Below, piece after piece: positions 32,711 to 41,679 of a stretch of DNA of 64,000 bases (positions within the stretch are counted from its first letter, which is position 1; each line of letters begins with the position of its first letter). The notes below the pieces were generated by a model. That model searched no databases. It saw only the letters and a list, made by a program, of their open reading frames with translations, and had not been told where the DNA came from. Source of the DNA: Actinoplanes sp. NBRC 103695 (GTDB lineage: Bacteria > Actinomycetota > Actinomycetes > Mycobacteriales > Micromonosporaceae); contig NZ_BSTL01000030.1 of assembly GCF_030269485.1 (NCBI RefSeq), positions 49,593 to 113,592 on the forward strand, given 5' to 3'. The position numbers were made by a program, and so were the translations under genes.

Positions 32711-33418
32711 TCAGACGTGGGCCAGGGCGAGGGTCGCGCCGAGTCCGTTGACCCGGCCGGGCTCGGCCGCCGGGAGGACCAGCGCGGCGCAACCCGCCTT
32801 GACCGCGCCCGCGTCAGCCGGGGTGTCACCGACCATCAGCGTCCGCTCCGGATCAGCGCCGAGCATCCCGCAGGCGCGCAGGAAGATGGCCGGGTCGGGC
32901 TTGCAGCGGCCGACCTCGTAGGACAGCGCGAACGCGTCGACCAGCGACTCCAGGCCCCAGGCGGCGAAGTGCGGGCGGATGTCGAAGCCGATGTTGCTGA
33001 CCACACCGACCCGGATGCCGGCGTCGTGCAGGGTGCGCAGCGTCGGCTCGGTGTCCGGATAGGGCAGCCAGCCCTCGGGGCCGAGCAGGCGGTCGTACAG
33101 GGCGTCGGCCAGGCCCTCGACGTCCGTCGCCACGGTCGCCGCCAGGCCGGTGTAGGCGGCGCGGTGACTGTGCTCGTACAGGTCGCGGTCGGCCCAGTGC
33201 TCGGCCAGATGGGGCGGCACCCGGTAGGGCAGCGGGCCACCGGCCCGGCCCGCGGTGACCAGACGGTCGGCCAGCACGGTCGCGCGCCCCCGGTCCAGTG
33301 CCGCGCCGCATGCCGCGGCCGCGGCGACCACCCAGGCGACCGGGTCCTCGACCTGGGCGAGCGTGCCGTGGAAGTCGAAGAGCACGGCATCAACGGGACG
33401 ATGCTCAGTATCCGGCAC
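32711..33418 (-). CDS. HAD-superfamily hydrolase
   Basis: A 235-residue HAD phosphatase: DAVLFDFHGTLAQVED (I, with D-F-H-G-T), VGVVSNIGFD (II), CKPDPAIF (III) and MVGDTPADAGA (IV), and a helical C1 cap. Close to the YjjG/haloacid dehalogenase branch. A GTG at 33418 is chosen, just before motif I. The 157 bp between its stop and the lipid kinase stop hold no gene. Substrate unknown. Confidence 0.88.
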   Translation of the reverse strand: MPDTEHRPVDAVLFDFHGTLAQVEDPVAWVVAAAAACGAALDRGRATVLADRLVTAGRAGGPLPYRVPPHLAEHWADRDLYEHSHRAAYTGLAATVATDVEGLADALYDRLLGPEGWLPYPDTEPTLRTLHDAGIRVGVVSNIGFDIRPHFAAWGLESLVDAFALSYEVGRCKPDPAIFLRACGMLGADPERTLMVGDTPADAGAVKAGCAALVLPAAEPGRVNGLGATLALAHV

Positions 33419-33506
33419 GCCCCGCACGATACCGAGTGCCTCCGACACTCCCGTCGGCAACCGCCGGGATCGCAACCTGTCACACTCACGACCTACTCTG
33501 GTGGTC

Positions 33507-36260
33507 ATGACTAGTCCCGCCGAGCGTTACGCGGAGTCGAGACGGCGGGCGGCCCGGGTGGCCGAGTTCCCCGCGCTGGACGACTTCATGGTGGACGTCG
33601 GCTTCGATCTGGACGACTTCCAGCGCGAGGCGTGCGAGGGCCTGGAGCAGGGCAGCGGCGTGCTGGTGTGCGCGCCGACCGGCGCCGGCAAGACGGTGGT
33701 CGGTGAGTTCGCCGTGCACCTGGCGCTGCGCGACGGCGGGCGCAAATGCTTCTACACCACGCCCATCAAGGCGCTGTCCAACCAGAAATACCACGACCTG
33801 GTGCAGCGCTACGGCGCCGAGCGGGTCGGCCTGCTCACCGGCGACAACGCGATCAACGGCGACGCGCCCGTGGTGGTGATGACCACCGAGGTGCTGCGCA
33901 ACATGCTCTACTCGGGCTCGTCCAGCCTCGACGGGCTGGCCTACGTGGTGATGGACGAGGTGCACTACCTCGCCGACCGGTTCCGCGGCGCGGTCTGGGA
34001 AGAGGTCATCATCCACCTCTCCCCGTCCGTCAACCTCGTGTCGCTGTCCGCGACGGTCAGCAACTACGAGGAGTTCGCCGACTGGCTCGTCACGGTTCGC
34101 GGTGAGACCCGGGTCATCGTCAGTGAGCACCGCCCGGTCCCGTTGTGGCAGCACGTGCTCGTCGGCAAGCGGATGTTCGACCTTTTCCACGACGCCGACG
34201 CCGCCCGCAAACACGACGTGCATCCCGAGCTCCTGCGGTACTCGCGGGAGATGCAGCGGCGGCTGGAGCTCACCGACCGGGCCGCCGGTCCGCGCGGCCG
34301 GCCCCGCCGCTGGACCCCGCCGCCCCGGGCCGAGGTGATCGACCGGCTGGACCGCGCCGGGCTGCTCCCGGCCATCGTGTTCATCTTCAGCCGGGCCGGG
34401 TGCGACGCCGCCGTGCAGCAGTGCCTGGCCGCCGGGCTGCGCCTGACCGGCGCCGACGAGCGGGCCGAGATCCGCCGGATCGCGCAGGCCAAGGTCGCCA
34501 GCATCCCGGGGGAGGACCTGACCGTCCTGGGCTACTGGGAGTGGCTGGACGGGCTCGAGCGCGGGGTCGCCGCGCACCACGCGGGCATGCTGCCGGCCTT
34601 CAAGGAGGCGGTCGAGGAGTGCTTCGTCCGCGGCCTGGTCAAGGCGGTGTTCGCCACCGAGACGCTGGCGCTGGGCATCAACATGCCGGCCCGCTGCGTG
34701 GTGCTGGAACGGCTGGTCAAGTTCAACGGCGAGGCGCACGTCGACCTGACCCCGGGGGAGTACACACAGCTCACCGGCCGGGCCGGGCGGCGTGGCATCG
34801 ACATCGAGGGCCACGCGGTGGTGCTGTGGAACCCCGATGTGGACCCCCGGCACGTCGCCGGGCTGGCGTCCACCCGCACCTATCCGCTGCGGTCGTCGTT
34901 CCGGCCGTCGTACAACATGGCCGTCAACCTGGTCGGCTCGGTCGGCGCGGAGGCGTCCCGGGACCTGCTGGAGTCGTCGTTCGCCCAGTTCCAGGCGGAC
35001 CGCTCGGTGGTCGGGCTGGCCCGGCAGGTGCAGCGCAACCAGGAGACGATCGAGTCGTACGACAAGGACGTCTCCTGCCACCACGGCGACTTCGAGGAGT
35101 ACTTCGCGCTGCGGGTGGCGATCGCCGACCGGGAGAAGGCGATGGCCCGCCAGGGCAACGCCCAGCGCCGCGCGGCCGTGGCGTCCTCGCTGCAGCGGCT
35201 CCGCATCGGCGACGTGATCCGGGTGCAGCAGGGCCGCCGGGCCGGCCTGGCCGTGGTCGTCGACCCGGGCGCCGGTGGCCTGGGCGAGCCGCGTCCGCTG
35301 GTGGTCACCCAGGACCGCTGGGCCGGCCGGGTCAGCGGCGCCGACTTCAGCGGCGAGATCGAGGTGCTGGAACGCATCCGGGTGCCGCGGCACTTCAACC
35401 CGCGCTCGCCGGGCGCCCGGCGAGACCTGGCCGCCCTGATCGGCACCACCGGCCTGGACCGGCACGGCGACACCCGGCGCAAGCGCGGCAAGTCGCCGAC
35501 CGGCGGCGAGGACGCCGAGGTGGCCCTGCTCAAGATCCAGCTGCGGCAGCACCCCTGCCACGCCTGCCCGGAGCGGGAGGACCACGCCCGCTGGGCCGAG
35601 CGGCGGCACCGGCTGGAACGCGACACCGACGCGCTGCGCTCCAAGGTGGCCGGTCGCACCGGCTCGCTGGCGCGGACGTTCGACCAGGTCTGCGCGATCC
35701 TGGCGGCCCGCGGTTACCTCACCCCCGACGGCGGGGTGACCGAGGCCGGCCGCATGCTCGGCTGGATCTGGACCGAGGCCGACCTGCTCGTCGCCGAGTG
35801 CCTGCGCCGCGGCATCTGGGACGGCCTGGCCCCCGAGGAACTCGCCGCCGCGGTGTCCATGGTGCTCTACGAGTCGCGCCGCGAGGGCGACGAACGGGCG
35901 TCCGTCCCCAAGGGACCGATCATGGCCGCGGTCGACGCGTGCGCCAAGCTGTGGGCCGACATCGAGTCCGACGAGTCCGACCACGGCCTGTCGCTGACCC
36001 GCGAGCCGGACGCCGGTTTCGTCTGGCCGATCTACCGCTGGGCCAACGGCGAGCCGCTGGCCCGGGTGCTGGCCAGCGGCTCCACCAGTTACGACTCGGA
36101 GATGCCCGCCGGTGACTTCGTCCGCTGGGCGAGGCAGGTGCTCGACCTGCTCACCCAGCTCCGCGACGCGCCCGCCGCGTCCGAGGGTGTCCGCGGCGCC
36201 GCCCGGAAGGCGATCACCGCGGTCAACCGAGGCGTCCTGGCCTATCAGACCAGCTTGTAA
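33507..36260 (+). CDS. helY: HelY-type Ski2-like DEAD/DEAH-box helicase
   Basis: A 917-residue superfamily 2 helicase, related to Ski2/Mtr4. Motif I is APTGAGKT, motif II DEVH (VVMDEVHYLADRF), motif III SLSATVSN, motif V ATETLALGINMPA and motif VI QLTGRAGRRG. A long C-terminal part (about 560-917) contains the wedge (rRNA-processing arch-like) and helical bundle with WIWTEADLLVAECLRRG. Expected to unwind RNA in decay or maturation. ATG at 33507 with TACTCT seven bases earlier; no ribosome-binding site, so likely leaderless. The gene position after tatAC matches mycobacteria. Confidence 0.94.
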   Translation: MTSPAERYAESRRRAARVAEFPALDDFMVDVGFDLDDFQREACEGLEQGSGVLVCAPTGAGKTVVGEFAVHLALRDGGRKCFYTTPIKALSNQKYHDLVQRYGAERVGLLTGDNAINGDAPVVVMTTEVLRNMLYSGSSSLDGLAYVVMDEVHYLADRFRGAVWEEVIIHLSPSVNLVSLSATVSNYEEFADWLVTVRGETRVIVSEHRPVPLWQHVLVGKRMFDLFHDADAARKHDVHPELLRYSREMQRRLELTDRAAGPRGRPRRWTPPPRAEVIDRLDRAGLLPAIVFIFSRAGCDAAVQQCLAAGLRLTGADERAEIRRIAQAKVASIPGEDLTVLGYWEWLDGLERGVAAHHAGMLPAFKEAVEECFVRGLVKAVFATETLALGINMPARCVVLERLVKFNGEAHVDLTPGEYTQLTGRAGRRGIDIEGHAVVLWNPDVDPRHVAGLASTRTYPLRSSFRPSYNMAVNLVGSVGAEASRDLLESSFAQFQADRSVVGLARQVQRNQETIESYDKDVSCHHGDFEEYFALRVAIADREKAMARQGNAQRRAAVASSLQRLRIGDVIRVQQGRRAGLAVVVDPGAGGLGEPRPLVVTQDRWAGRVSGADFSGEIEVLERIRVPRHFNPRSPGARRDLAALIGTTGLDRHGDTRRKRGKSPTGGEDAEVALLKIQLRQHPCHACPEREDHARWAERRHRLERDTDALRSKVAGRTGSLARTFDQVCAILAARGYLTPDGGVTEAGRMLGWIWTEADLLVAECLRRGIWDGLAPEELAAAVSMVLYESRREGDERASVPKGPIMAAVDACAKLWADIESDESDHGLSLTREPDAGFVWPIYRWANGEPLARVLASGSTSYDSEMPAGDFVRWARQVLDLLTQLRDAPAASEGVRGAARKAITAVNRGVLAYQTSL

Positions 36261-36847
36261 CCGCCGGTCGCGGCACCGGCGGCGGCCGGCACCCGGTGAC
36301 TCAGCACCGGCATCCGGATGCCCTTGAGGACGGCCGGCCCGGTCGGGATCCCGCCCGTGCCGCGCCCGGCCATCGCGTACGCCCCCGGGCCGATCTGCAA
36401 CTCGCCCGGACCGGCCAGGCTGCACAGCCGCTGCGCGAGGTTGACGGCGCGTCCCCACACGCCGTACCCCGCGGGCGGCCAGGACGGGGTCACGAAGACC
36501 TCGCCCCACTCGACCCCCGCGTGCACCGACGGACGCACCGAGCGGCTGCCGCCGGCGGCAACCAGTGCCAGCCCCGCCCGGACCGCGCGGTCCGCCTCGT
36601 CACCGATCGTCTCCCGCAGGCCGAAGACGCACATGAAGCCGTCGCCGAGAACCTGCTGAATCTCCCCGCCGTGCCGTCTCGCGATTGCCACCAGGTCATC
36701 CATCAGCGGCCTCACCACTTGGTACACGATCTCCGGTTCGACCGTCTCGACCAGCGTGGTGAAACCGGTCAGGTCTGCGAAGAGCACGGCGGCCTGCCGC
36801 CGGTGCCCTGATCCGTTGTGCTTGTCGTGCTCCAGTCCGACATCCAC
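36245..36847 (-). CDS. Class III nucleotidyl cyclase with non-canonical specificity residues
   Basis: A 200-residue stand-alone cyclase homology domain. Metal-binding Asp25 (LFADLTGF) and Asp69 (LGDGFM) are present, as are transition-state Asn136 and Arg140 (VNLAQR) and the C-terminal LKGI. The two base-selecting positions, Lys and Asp in adenylate cyclases, are Gln65 and Gly129 here. It therefore cannot be called adenylate or guanylate cyclase from sequence. It lies 52 bp downstream of the TPR-CHAT gene on the same strand and probably shares its transcript; its 3' end overlaps helY by 16 bp. Confidence 0.8.
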   Translation of the reverse strand: MDVGLEHDKHNGSGHRRQAAVLFADLTGFTTLVETVEPEIVYQVVRPLMDDLVAIARRHGGEIQQVLGDGFMCVFGLRETIGDEADRAVRAGLALVAAGGSRSVRPSVHAGVEWGEVFVTPSWPPAGYGVWGRAVNLAQRLCSLAGPGELQIGPGAYAMAGRGTGGIPTGPAVLKGIRMPVLSHRVPAAAGAATGGYKLV

Positions 36848-36899
36848 GCAGAGTCAGAGACCCGACTGTCGGCCCTGATACATCGACTTCGCAGCGTGA

Positions 36900-39494
36900 T
36901 CAGGCCGCTCCGTAGGCGCTGAAAGTGCACCAGTTGACGTAGTTGGCGGGGTCGTCACGGTCCAGGTCGGAGCGGGCGGCATGCAGGGCGCGAGCCAGCG
37001 TCTGCCCGCCGGCGAGCTGCTCGTGCAGGGCGTACATCAGGTCGACGGCGGCCACGTCGGGCACCGCGGCGACGCTGGCCACCACGCCCCCGGTGCCGCG
37101 GGCCAGCAGCGAGCTGATGAAGCCGACCACCTCGTCGCCCGCGTACGCCACGTCGGCGCCGGACTGGCAGGACGCGAGCACCAGCCGGTGCGGCGCGACC
37201 CCGCTGGTGTGCAGCTCCTGCACGGTCAGCGGGCCGTCGCTGAGCACCAGCGAGGAGAAGTGCGGATTGTCCGCGCGCAGCCAGCCGTGGCAGGCCAGGT
37301 GAACCAGCGCCGCGCCGTCCAGCAGGCGCAGCACCTCGGCGGACGTGCTCTCCGGCGGGCTCAGCGCGGTGGCCGACGGGTACAGCTCCCGCAGCCGCAG
37401 CACCTCGGTGGTCGCGCCGGGCAGGCTCGGCCCCTCGACCAGCACCGTCAGGCCGTTCGCGCGGGACGTGGCGGCCGTCCGCGCCCACATCCCGGCCGAC
37501 GGCGCCAGCGACACCGGCCGGTCCCACAACGCCGACCACGGGATGCCGTGCAGGTGGCCGACGGGCACGACGACCAGCTCGGCGTCGTCCGGCAGGCCGA
37601 GCGGCGCGAGCAGCATCGCGCGCAGCCGCGACACCCGGGAGTCGGCGCTGAGCCGGGCCGCGGCCAGCGACGTCGCGGGCAACTCCTGGGTCATCCGGCG
37701 CAGGGCGAAGAAGAGCGTGCGCATCTGGCTCAGCACCGCCGACACCGGTCCGAGCTGGACCAGCCTGCTGCTCCGCGGCTCGACCACCACCGCCACCAGG
37801 TCGCCCTTGAGGTTCGCGAACTCGACCAGCACCCGGCCGTCCAGGTCGGACCGCAGCTGCGCCGGCTTGATCGTGGTGGTCACCGCCTGCGCGCCGGCCC
37901 GCTGCCGCCAGCTCGCCCGGCGGATCCGGTCCTCGACGGTCTTCTGCTTCGCGAGCAGCGGCTCCGGCGCGGTCACCCGCCGATCGCCGTCGGTGGTCAG
38001 GCTCTCCAGCTCGGCGTGCAGACCGCGCAGCTCGGCCAGGTCGCCACCGTCGGCGCCGCCGGGTGGCTCCACGGCCAGCAGCGCGGCCGCCCGGGTGCGT
38101 TCCATCCAGTCCAGCGCGCGCGGCGCCGAGCCACCGCGGACCATCACCTCGAGACCCAGCTGCCCCAGCTCCGCGCCGTGCCCGGAGGCGAGCACGCGCA
38201 GCTCCACCGACGGCAGCGCGGTGCGGTGCCGGGCCAGATCGGAGAGACCCTTTCTGCAGTACGCGAGTACGCCGGCATCGTCCGCCTGCAGGGCGGCGGC
38301 GTTCGCCCCGGCCACGCTCCCACGCATCCGCACCAGCACCGGGCTCCTGCGGGCCAGTTCGGCGGCCCGTTCCCACAGCCCGACCGCGTCGTCGCGGCGG
38401 CCCAGGTGCGCGGCCACCCGGCCGGCGATCACATAGGCGTCCACCGCGTACGCCCACGTGCCCTGCTGCTCCAAGGTCCGGCAGACCCGCCGCGCATCGC
38501 GCAGGTCGCCGCCGGCGGCCGTGCCGGCCTGTAATCGCGCCTCGACCCGCACCAGCGCCGCCCGCGCCGTCCACGCCCGCCGGCCCTGCCGGTCGAAGCT
38601 GCGCGCCGCCGCCTGCGCCGCCGCCTCGGCCCGTTCCGGGTCACCGGCGAGCAGCGCGAGCTGGGCCACGCGCAGCTCCGCCTCGGCGCCCATCAGCGGC
38701 ACCCCGTGCTGGCGGAACTCGTCGGCGGCGGCCTGCGCGGCGCCCGCCGCCTCGGGGATCAGGCGCAGGTCGATGAGCGCGTCGGCGTACTCGATGAAGT
38801 GCTCGCCGAGCGGCAGCCCGGCGGCCTCGTGCGCTCGGGCCGCCTCGTCGAAGAGCCGGATGCCCTCGCTCAGCCGGCCGGCGTGCACGGTCACCCAGGC
38901 CTGCGTCTCGCTGACCATGGCCACGTGCGCCGGCCCGACGCCGGGCGCGGCCTGACCGGCGTCCGCCAGCAGCCGCAACGCGTCGCCGTGCCGGCCGTGC
39001 TGCGACTCGATCATCGCCAGGTTGTTGCCGGCCACCACTCGCAGCCGGGCGGACAACCCGTCACCGGCCAGCAGTTCCCGGTACGCCTCGGCCGCCGGGC
39101 CCAGCCGGCCGAGGTTCTGGTCGAGCACCGCCCGCTGGAAGGCGAGCTCGACGGCCTCGTCGGGACCGACTATCGGCCGGGCGTGATCGAGATCACGAGA
39201 CGCGCCGGCCATGTTGCCGAGTTCCTGATTGACCACCGAGCGGGTCATCAGAACCTCGGCCAGAACGTGCTCCAGCCGATGCCGCCGGGCCACTGTCGCA
39301 GCCTCGTCGAGCAGGCGTTTCGCCTCCGCGGCGGCGAACTGCGCGCGGCGTCCCCAGGCCTGCGCGCGGAGGGCGAGCGCCAGTGCGGCCGGTGGACCCG
39401 ACCGCCGAGCCTGCCGCACCAGATCGGCGGCGACCGGACCGTACCGGCGGGGATCCGAAATTATTCCCTCATGGACACGCCTGGCGTGTATCAC
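36900..39494 (-). CDS. TPR-CHAT caspase-like protease
   Basis: An 864-residue protein. Residues about 15-520 form a superhelix of tetratricopeptide-like repeats (AELAFQRAVLDQNLGRLGPAAEAYRELLA and many similar). The C-terminal 300 residues are a CHAT (caspase HetF-associated) peptidase domain with catalytic His in LVHLACHGWL and Cys in LVLASCQSGADV. TPRs in such proteins sense a partner and the CHAT domain then cleaves a target. The start is uncertain; GTG at 39494 includes the first predicted helix. Divergent from the subtilisin/sigma operon. Confidence 0.85.
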   Translation of the reverse strand: MIHARRVHEGIISDPRRYGPVAADLVRQARRSGPPAALALALRAQAWGRRAQFAAAEAKRLLDEAATVARRHRLEHVLAEVLMTRSVVNQELGNMAGASRDLDHARPIVGPDEAVELAFQRAVLDQNLGRLGPAAEAYRELLAGDGLSARLRVVAGNNLAMIESQHGRHGDALRLLADAGQAAPGVGPAHVAMVSETQAWVTVHAGRLSEGIRLFDEAARAHEAAGLPLGEHFIEYADALIDLRLIPEAAGAAQAAADEFRQHGVPLMGAEAELRVAQLALLAGDPERAEAAAQAAARSFDRQGRRAWTARAALVRVEARLQAGTAAGGDLRDARRVCRTLEQQGTWAYAVDAYVIAGRVAAHLGRRDDAVGLWERAAELARRSPVLVRMRGSVAGANAAALQADDAGVLAYCRKGLSDLARHRTALPSVELRVLASGHGAELGQLGLEVMVRGGSAPRALDWMERTRAAALLAVEPPGGADGGDLAELRGLHAELESLTTDGDRRVTAPEPLLAKQKTVEDRIRRASWRQRAGAQAVTTTIKPAQLRSDLDGRVLVEFANLKGDLVAVVVEPRSSRLVQLGPVSAVLSQMRTLFFALRRMTQELPATSLAAARLSADSRVSRLRAMLLAPLGLPDDAELVVVPVGHLHGIPWSALWDRPVSLAPSAGMWARTAATSRANGLTVLVEGPSLPGATTEVLRLRELYPSATALSPPESTSAEVLRLLDGAALVHLACHGWLRADNPHFSSLVLSDGPLTVQELHTSGVAPHRLVLASCQSGADVAYAGDEVVGFISSLLARGTGGVVASVAAVPDVAAVDLMYALHEQLAGGQTLARALHAARSDLDRDDPANYVNWCTFSAYGAA

Positions 39495-39563
39495 GAGGTC
39501 GACTGGCGTCTCTACTCCTGCCAAGAGACCTTCTTCCGCCGTGTGAGGGAACCGGGGATACCC

Positions 39564-41000
39564 ATGAGATTCGAGCAAGACCGCCTGGGCTACGCGTTTG
39601 AGGGGGACTATCCCGAATCCTACGGGCCGGAGGACACGGCCCGGCTCCGGGCGATCCTGGGGCAGCAGACCGGCCAGCTCGGCGCCGGCACCAGCGGCGC
39701 CGACCAGCGTCTCCTCGGCATCCTGATCGGCCGGCGCTGCGGCGATCAGGCCCGGCCGCAGGTCGAGTTCCGCGGCCGCCGCGACGGCACGGTCAGCCTG
39801 CGGGCCCGCGGCGAGGTGGTCCTCCCGTCCGACGCGTGGGCCGCCGACGACGCGAAATCGCTGTTCACCGACTTCGAGTCGGCGAGCGACGGCACCGGGC
39901 GCGCGCGCAACGTGCTGGTCCGCCGGCCGGCCGCGGCGCCGACCGATCTCGACCGGGTCTTCTCCGCGGGCGAGGCGGCCAAGGTCGCCGCGTTCCCCAA
40001 CTACCTGGCCACGATGGCCGCGGTGGGCAAGGGCGTCGGCGGTCCCGAGCCGACACCCCCGCCGCCCCCGCCCCCGGCGCCCGGCCAGGCGACCGCCGGG
40101 CTGGGCACCCTGACCGGCGGCCCCGAAACGGCCGCGCCGCCGGCCGCTGACCGCGCGGCCGGGCCCGCTACTCTGCCCAGCGAGCCCGGCCACGCGCCGA
40201 TCAAGGTCGCGGTCATCGACACCGGCATCCCGCGCCAGCAGCGCGGCGACGGCTGGCTCAACACGATCGAGCGCCGCGACGACAACATCGACGTGCTCGA
40301 CATCCTGCCGGCCGGGCCGGACGGGCTGCTCGACTACCAGGCCGGTCACGGCACGTTCGTGGCGGGCATCATCGCGCGGGTGGCGCCCGGCGCCGCGCTG
40401 AGCATGTACCGCGCGGCGGACACCGACGGCTTCGCCACCGACTACGACATCGCCGAGGCGATCCTCGCGGCCCATGAGGACGGCGCGCAGATCATCAACC
40501 TGTCGCTCGGCGTGCGTACCGTCGACGACCAGCCGCCACCGGCCACCGCGGCCGCCGTCGCCAAGGTCCTGGCCGAGACCGAGGGCCGCACCGTGATCGT
40601 CGCGGCCGCCGGCAACCACGGCGACGAGGCCAAGGTGTGGCCCGCCGACCTGGACGGCGTCGAGTCGGTTGCCGGGCTGACGGCGTACCTCACCCCGGCG
40701 CCCTGGTCGTCCTACGGCGACAAGGTCCGCTTCTCCGCGGTGGCCGAGGGCATCCGGTCCACCTACGTGAGTGGCGTCGAGTCGCCGGTTTTCGACCCTT
40801 CGCCCGACTCCTTCGAGGCGGATGCGTGGGCATTCTGGAGCGGGACGTCGTTCGCGGCGCCCCAGATCGCCGGTGCGATCGCGCGGATCTGCCAGGAGGA
40901 GGGCCTGGAGCCCCGCGCGGCCGTGGACAAACTGGACCACTTCGGCAAGGCGATCGCCGGATATGGCAAGGCGATGCGGATCCTGCAGGGGCTCGGTTGA
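39564..41000 (+). CDS. Cytoplasmic subtilisin-like S8 protease
   Basis: A 478-residue serine protease. Catalytic residues are Asp219 (VAVIDTGIP), His262 (GHGTFVAGI), Ser429 (SGTSFAAP), with Asn351 in the oxyanion hole (AAAGNHG). There is no signal peptide and no inhibitor-I9 prodomain; instead residues 1-155 form an unknown domain and 160-212 a Pro/Ala linker. It should therefore act inside the cell. ATG at 39564 is chosen; an in-frame ATG at 39471 would overlap the CHAT gene start. First gene of a rightward operon with the sigma factor 82 bp later. Confidence 0.85.
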   Translation: MRFEQDRLGYAFEGDYPESYGPEDTARLRAILGQQTGQLGAGTSGADQRLLGILIGRRCGDQARPQVEFRGRRDGTVSLRARGEVVLPSDAWAADDAKSLFTDFESASDGTGRARNVLVRRPAAAPTDLDRVFSAGEAAKVAAFPNYLATMAAVGKGVGGPEPTPPPPPPPAPGQATAGLGTLTGGPETAAPPAADRAAGPATLPSEPGHAPIKVAVIDTGIPRQQRGDGWLNTIERRDDNIDVLDILPAGPDGLLDYQAGHGTFVAGIIARVAPGAALSMYRAADTDGFATDYDIAEAILAAHEDGAQIINLSLGVRTVDDQPPPATAAAVAKVLAETEGRTVIVAAAGNHGDEAKVWPADLDGVESVAGLTAYLTPAPWSSYGDKVRFSAVAEGIRSTYVSGVESPVFDPSPDSFEADAWAFWSGTSFAAPQIAGAIARICQEEGLEPRAAVDKLDHFGKAIAGYGKAMRILQGLG

Positions 41001-41082
41001 TCCCGTGCACGGCTCCGGACCAAGTGATGGATCGGACGGCTGGGGGGCCGTCCGGTCCACGTCGCGGCAGAGCGGGGACGAC

Positions 41083-41679
41083 ATGGCATCGGACATGGCC
41101 GACTGGGAACTACCCGAGCTGGTCAAGGCGAGCATCGATCGTGACGAGGACGCGTGGAACGAGCTGGTCAGACGCTTCGCCGGCCTGGTCGGCTTCGTCA
41201 TCCGGCACTACCGGCTGTCCCCGTCGGACACCCAGGACGTCAGCCAGTTGGTCTGGCTGCGCCTGGTCGAACACCTCGGACAGATCCGGGAACCGGCCGC
41301 CCTACCGGGCTGGCTGGCGACCACGACGCGCCACGAGTGCGAGCGGTACCTGCGGGTCAACGGGCGGAGTGTCGCCGTGGACCCGATGACCATGAAGGAG
41401 GACCGGTCCGCCGAGCCGGAGATCGACGAGATGCTGCTTGCCGTGGAACGCCGGCAGGTGCTGCTCGACGGTCTCGGCCAGCTGGCCCCTCAGCAACGTG
41501 AGCTGCTGGTCATGCTGGCCGCCGATCCGCCGTACGCGTACTCGGAGATCAGCCAGATTCTCGGCATCCCGATCGGCAGCATCGGGCCGACCCGCAGCAG
41601 GGTGCTCGCCAAACTGCGTGACACGGACGCGGTGCGGGCATATCTCGAGGCGGATCGTTCCGCACAGATGGGAAGGTGA
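41083..41679 (+). CDS. ECF-type RNA polymerase sigma factor
   Basis: A 198-residue sigma-70-family factor with region 2 (AWNELVRRFAGLVGFVIRHY...TQDVSQLVWLRLVEH) and region 4 (LGQLAPQQRELLVML...YSEISQILGIPIGSIGPTRSRVLAKLR). It has no region 1.1 or 3. Target promoters are unknown. ATG at 41083. The stop overlaps the next gene by four bases (GTGA), so they are cotranslated, a usual position for an anti-sigma factor or a specific partner. Confidence 0.9.
   Translation: MASDMADWELPELVKASIDRDEDAWNELVRRFAGLVGFVIRHYRLSPSDTQDVSQLVWLRLVEHLGQIREPAALPGWLATTTRHECERYLRVNGRSVAVDPMTMKEDRSAEPEIDEMLLAVERRQVLLDGLGQLAPQQRELLVMLAADPPYAYSEISQILGIPIGSIGPTRSRVLAKLRDTDAVRAYLEADRSAQMGR

Noticed and set aside
33486..36509. 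A 1007-codon antisense frame opposite helY
   Set aside because: Composition is Arg/Gln/His/Val-rich with no motif, while the plus strand has every helicase motif.
36900..41201. Reading the CHAT gene as a 1433-residue protein starting near 41201
   Set aside because: The upstream part runs antisense through the subtilisin gene, is low-complexity, and breaks the domain layout.
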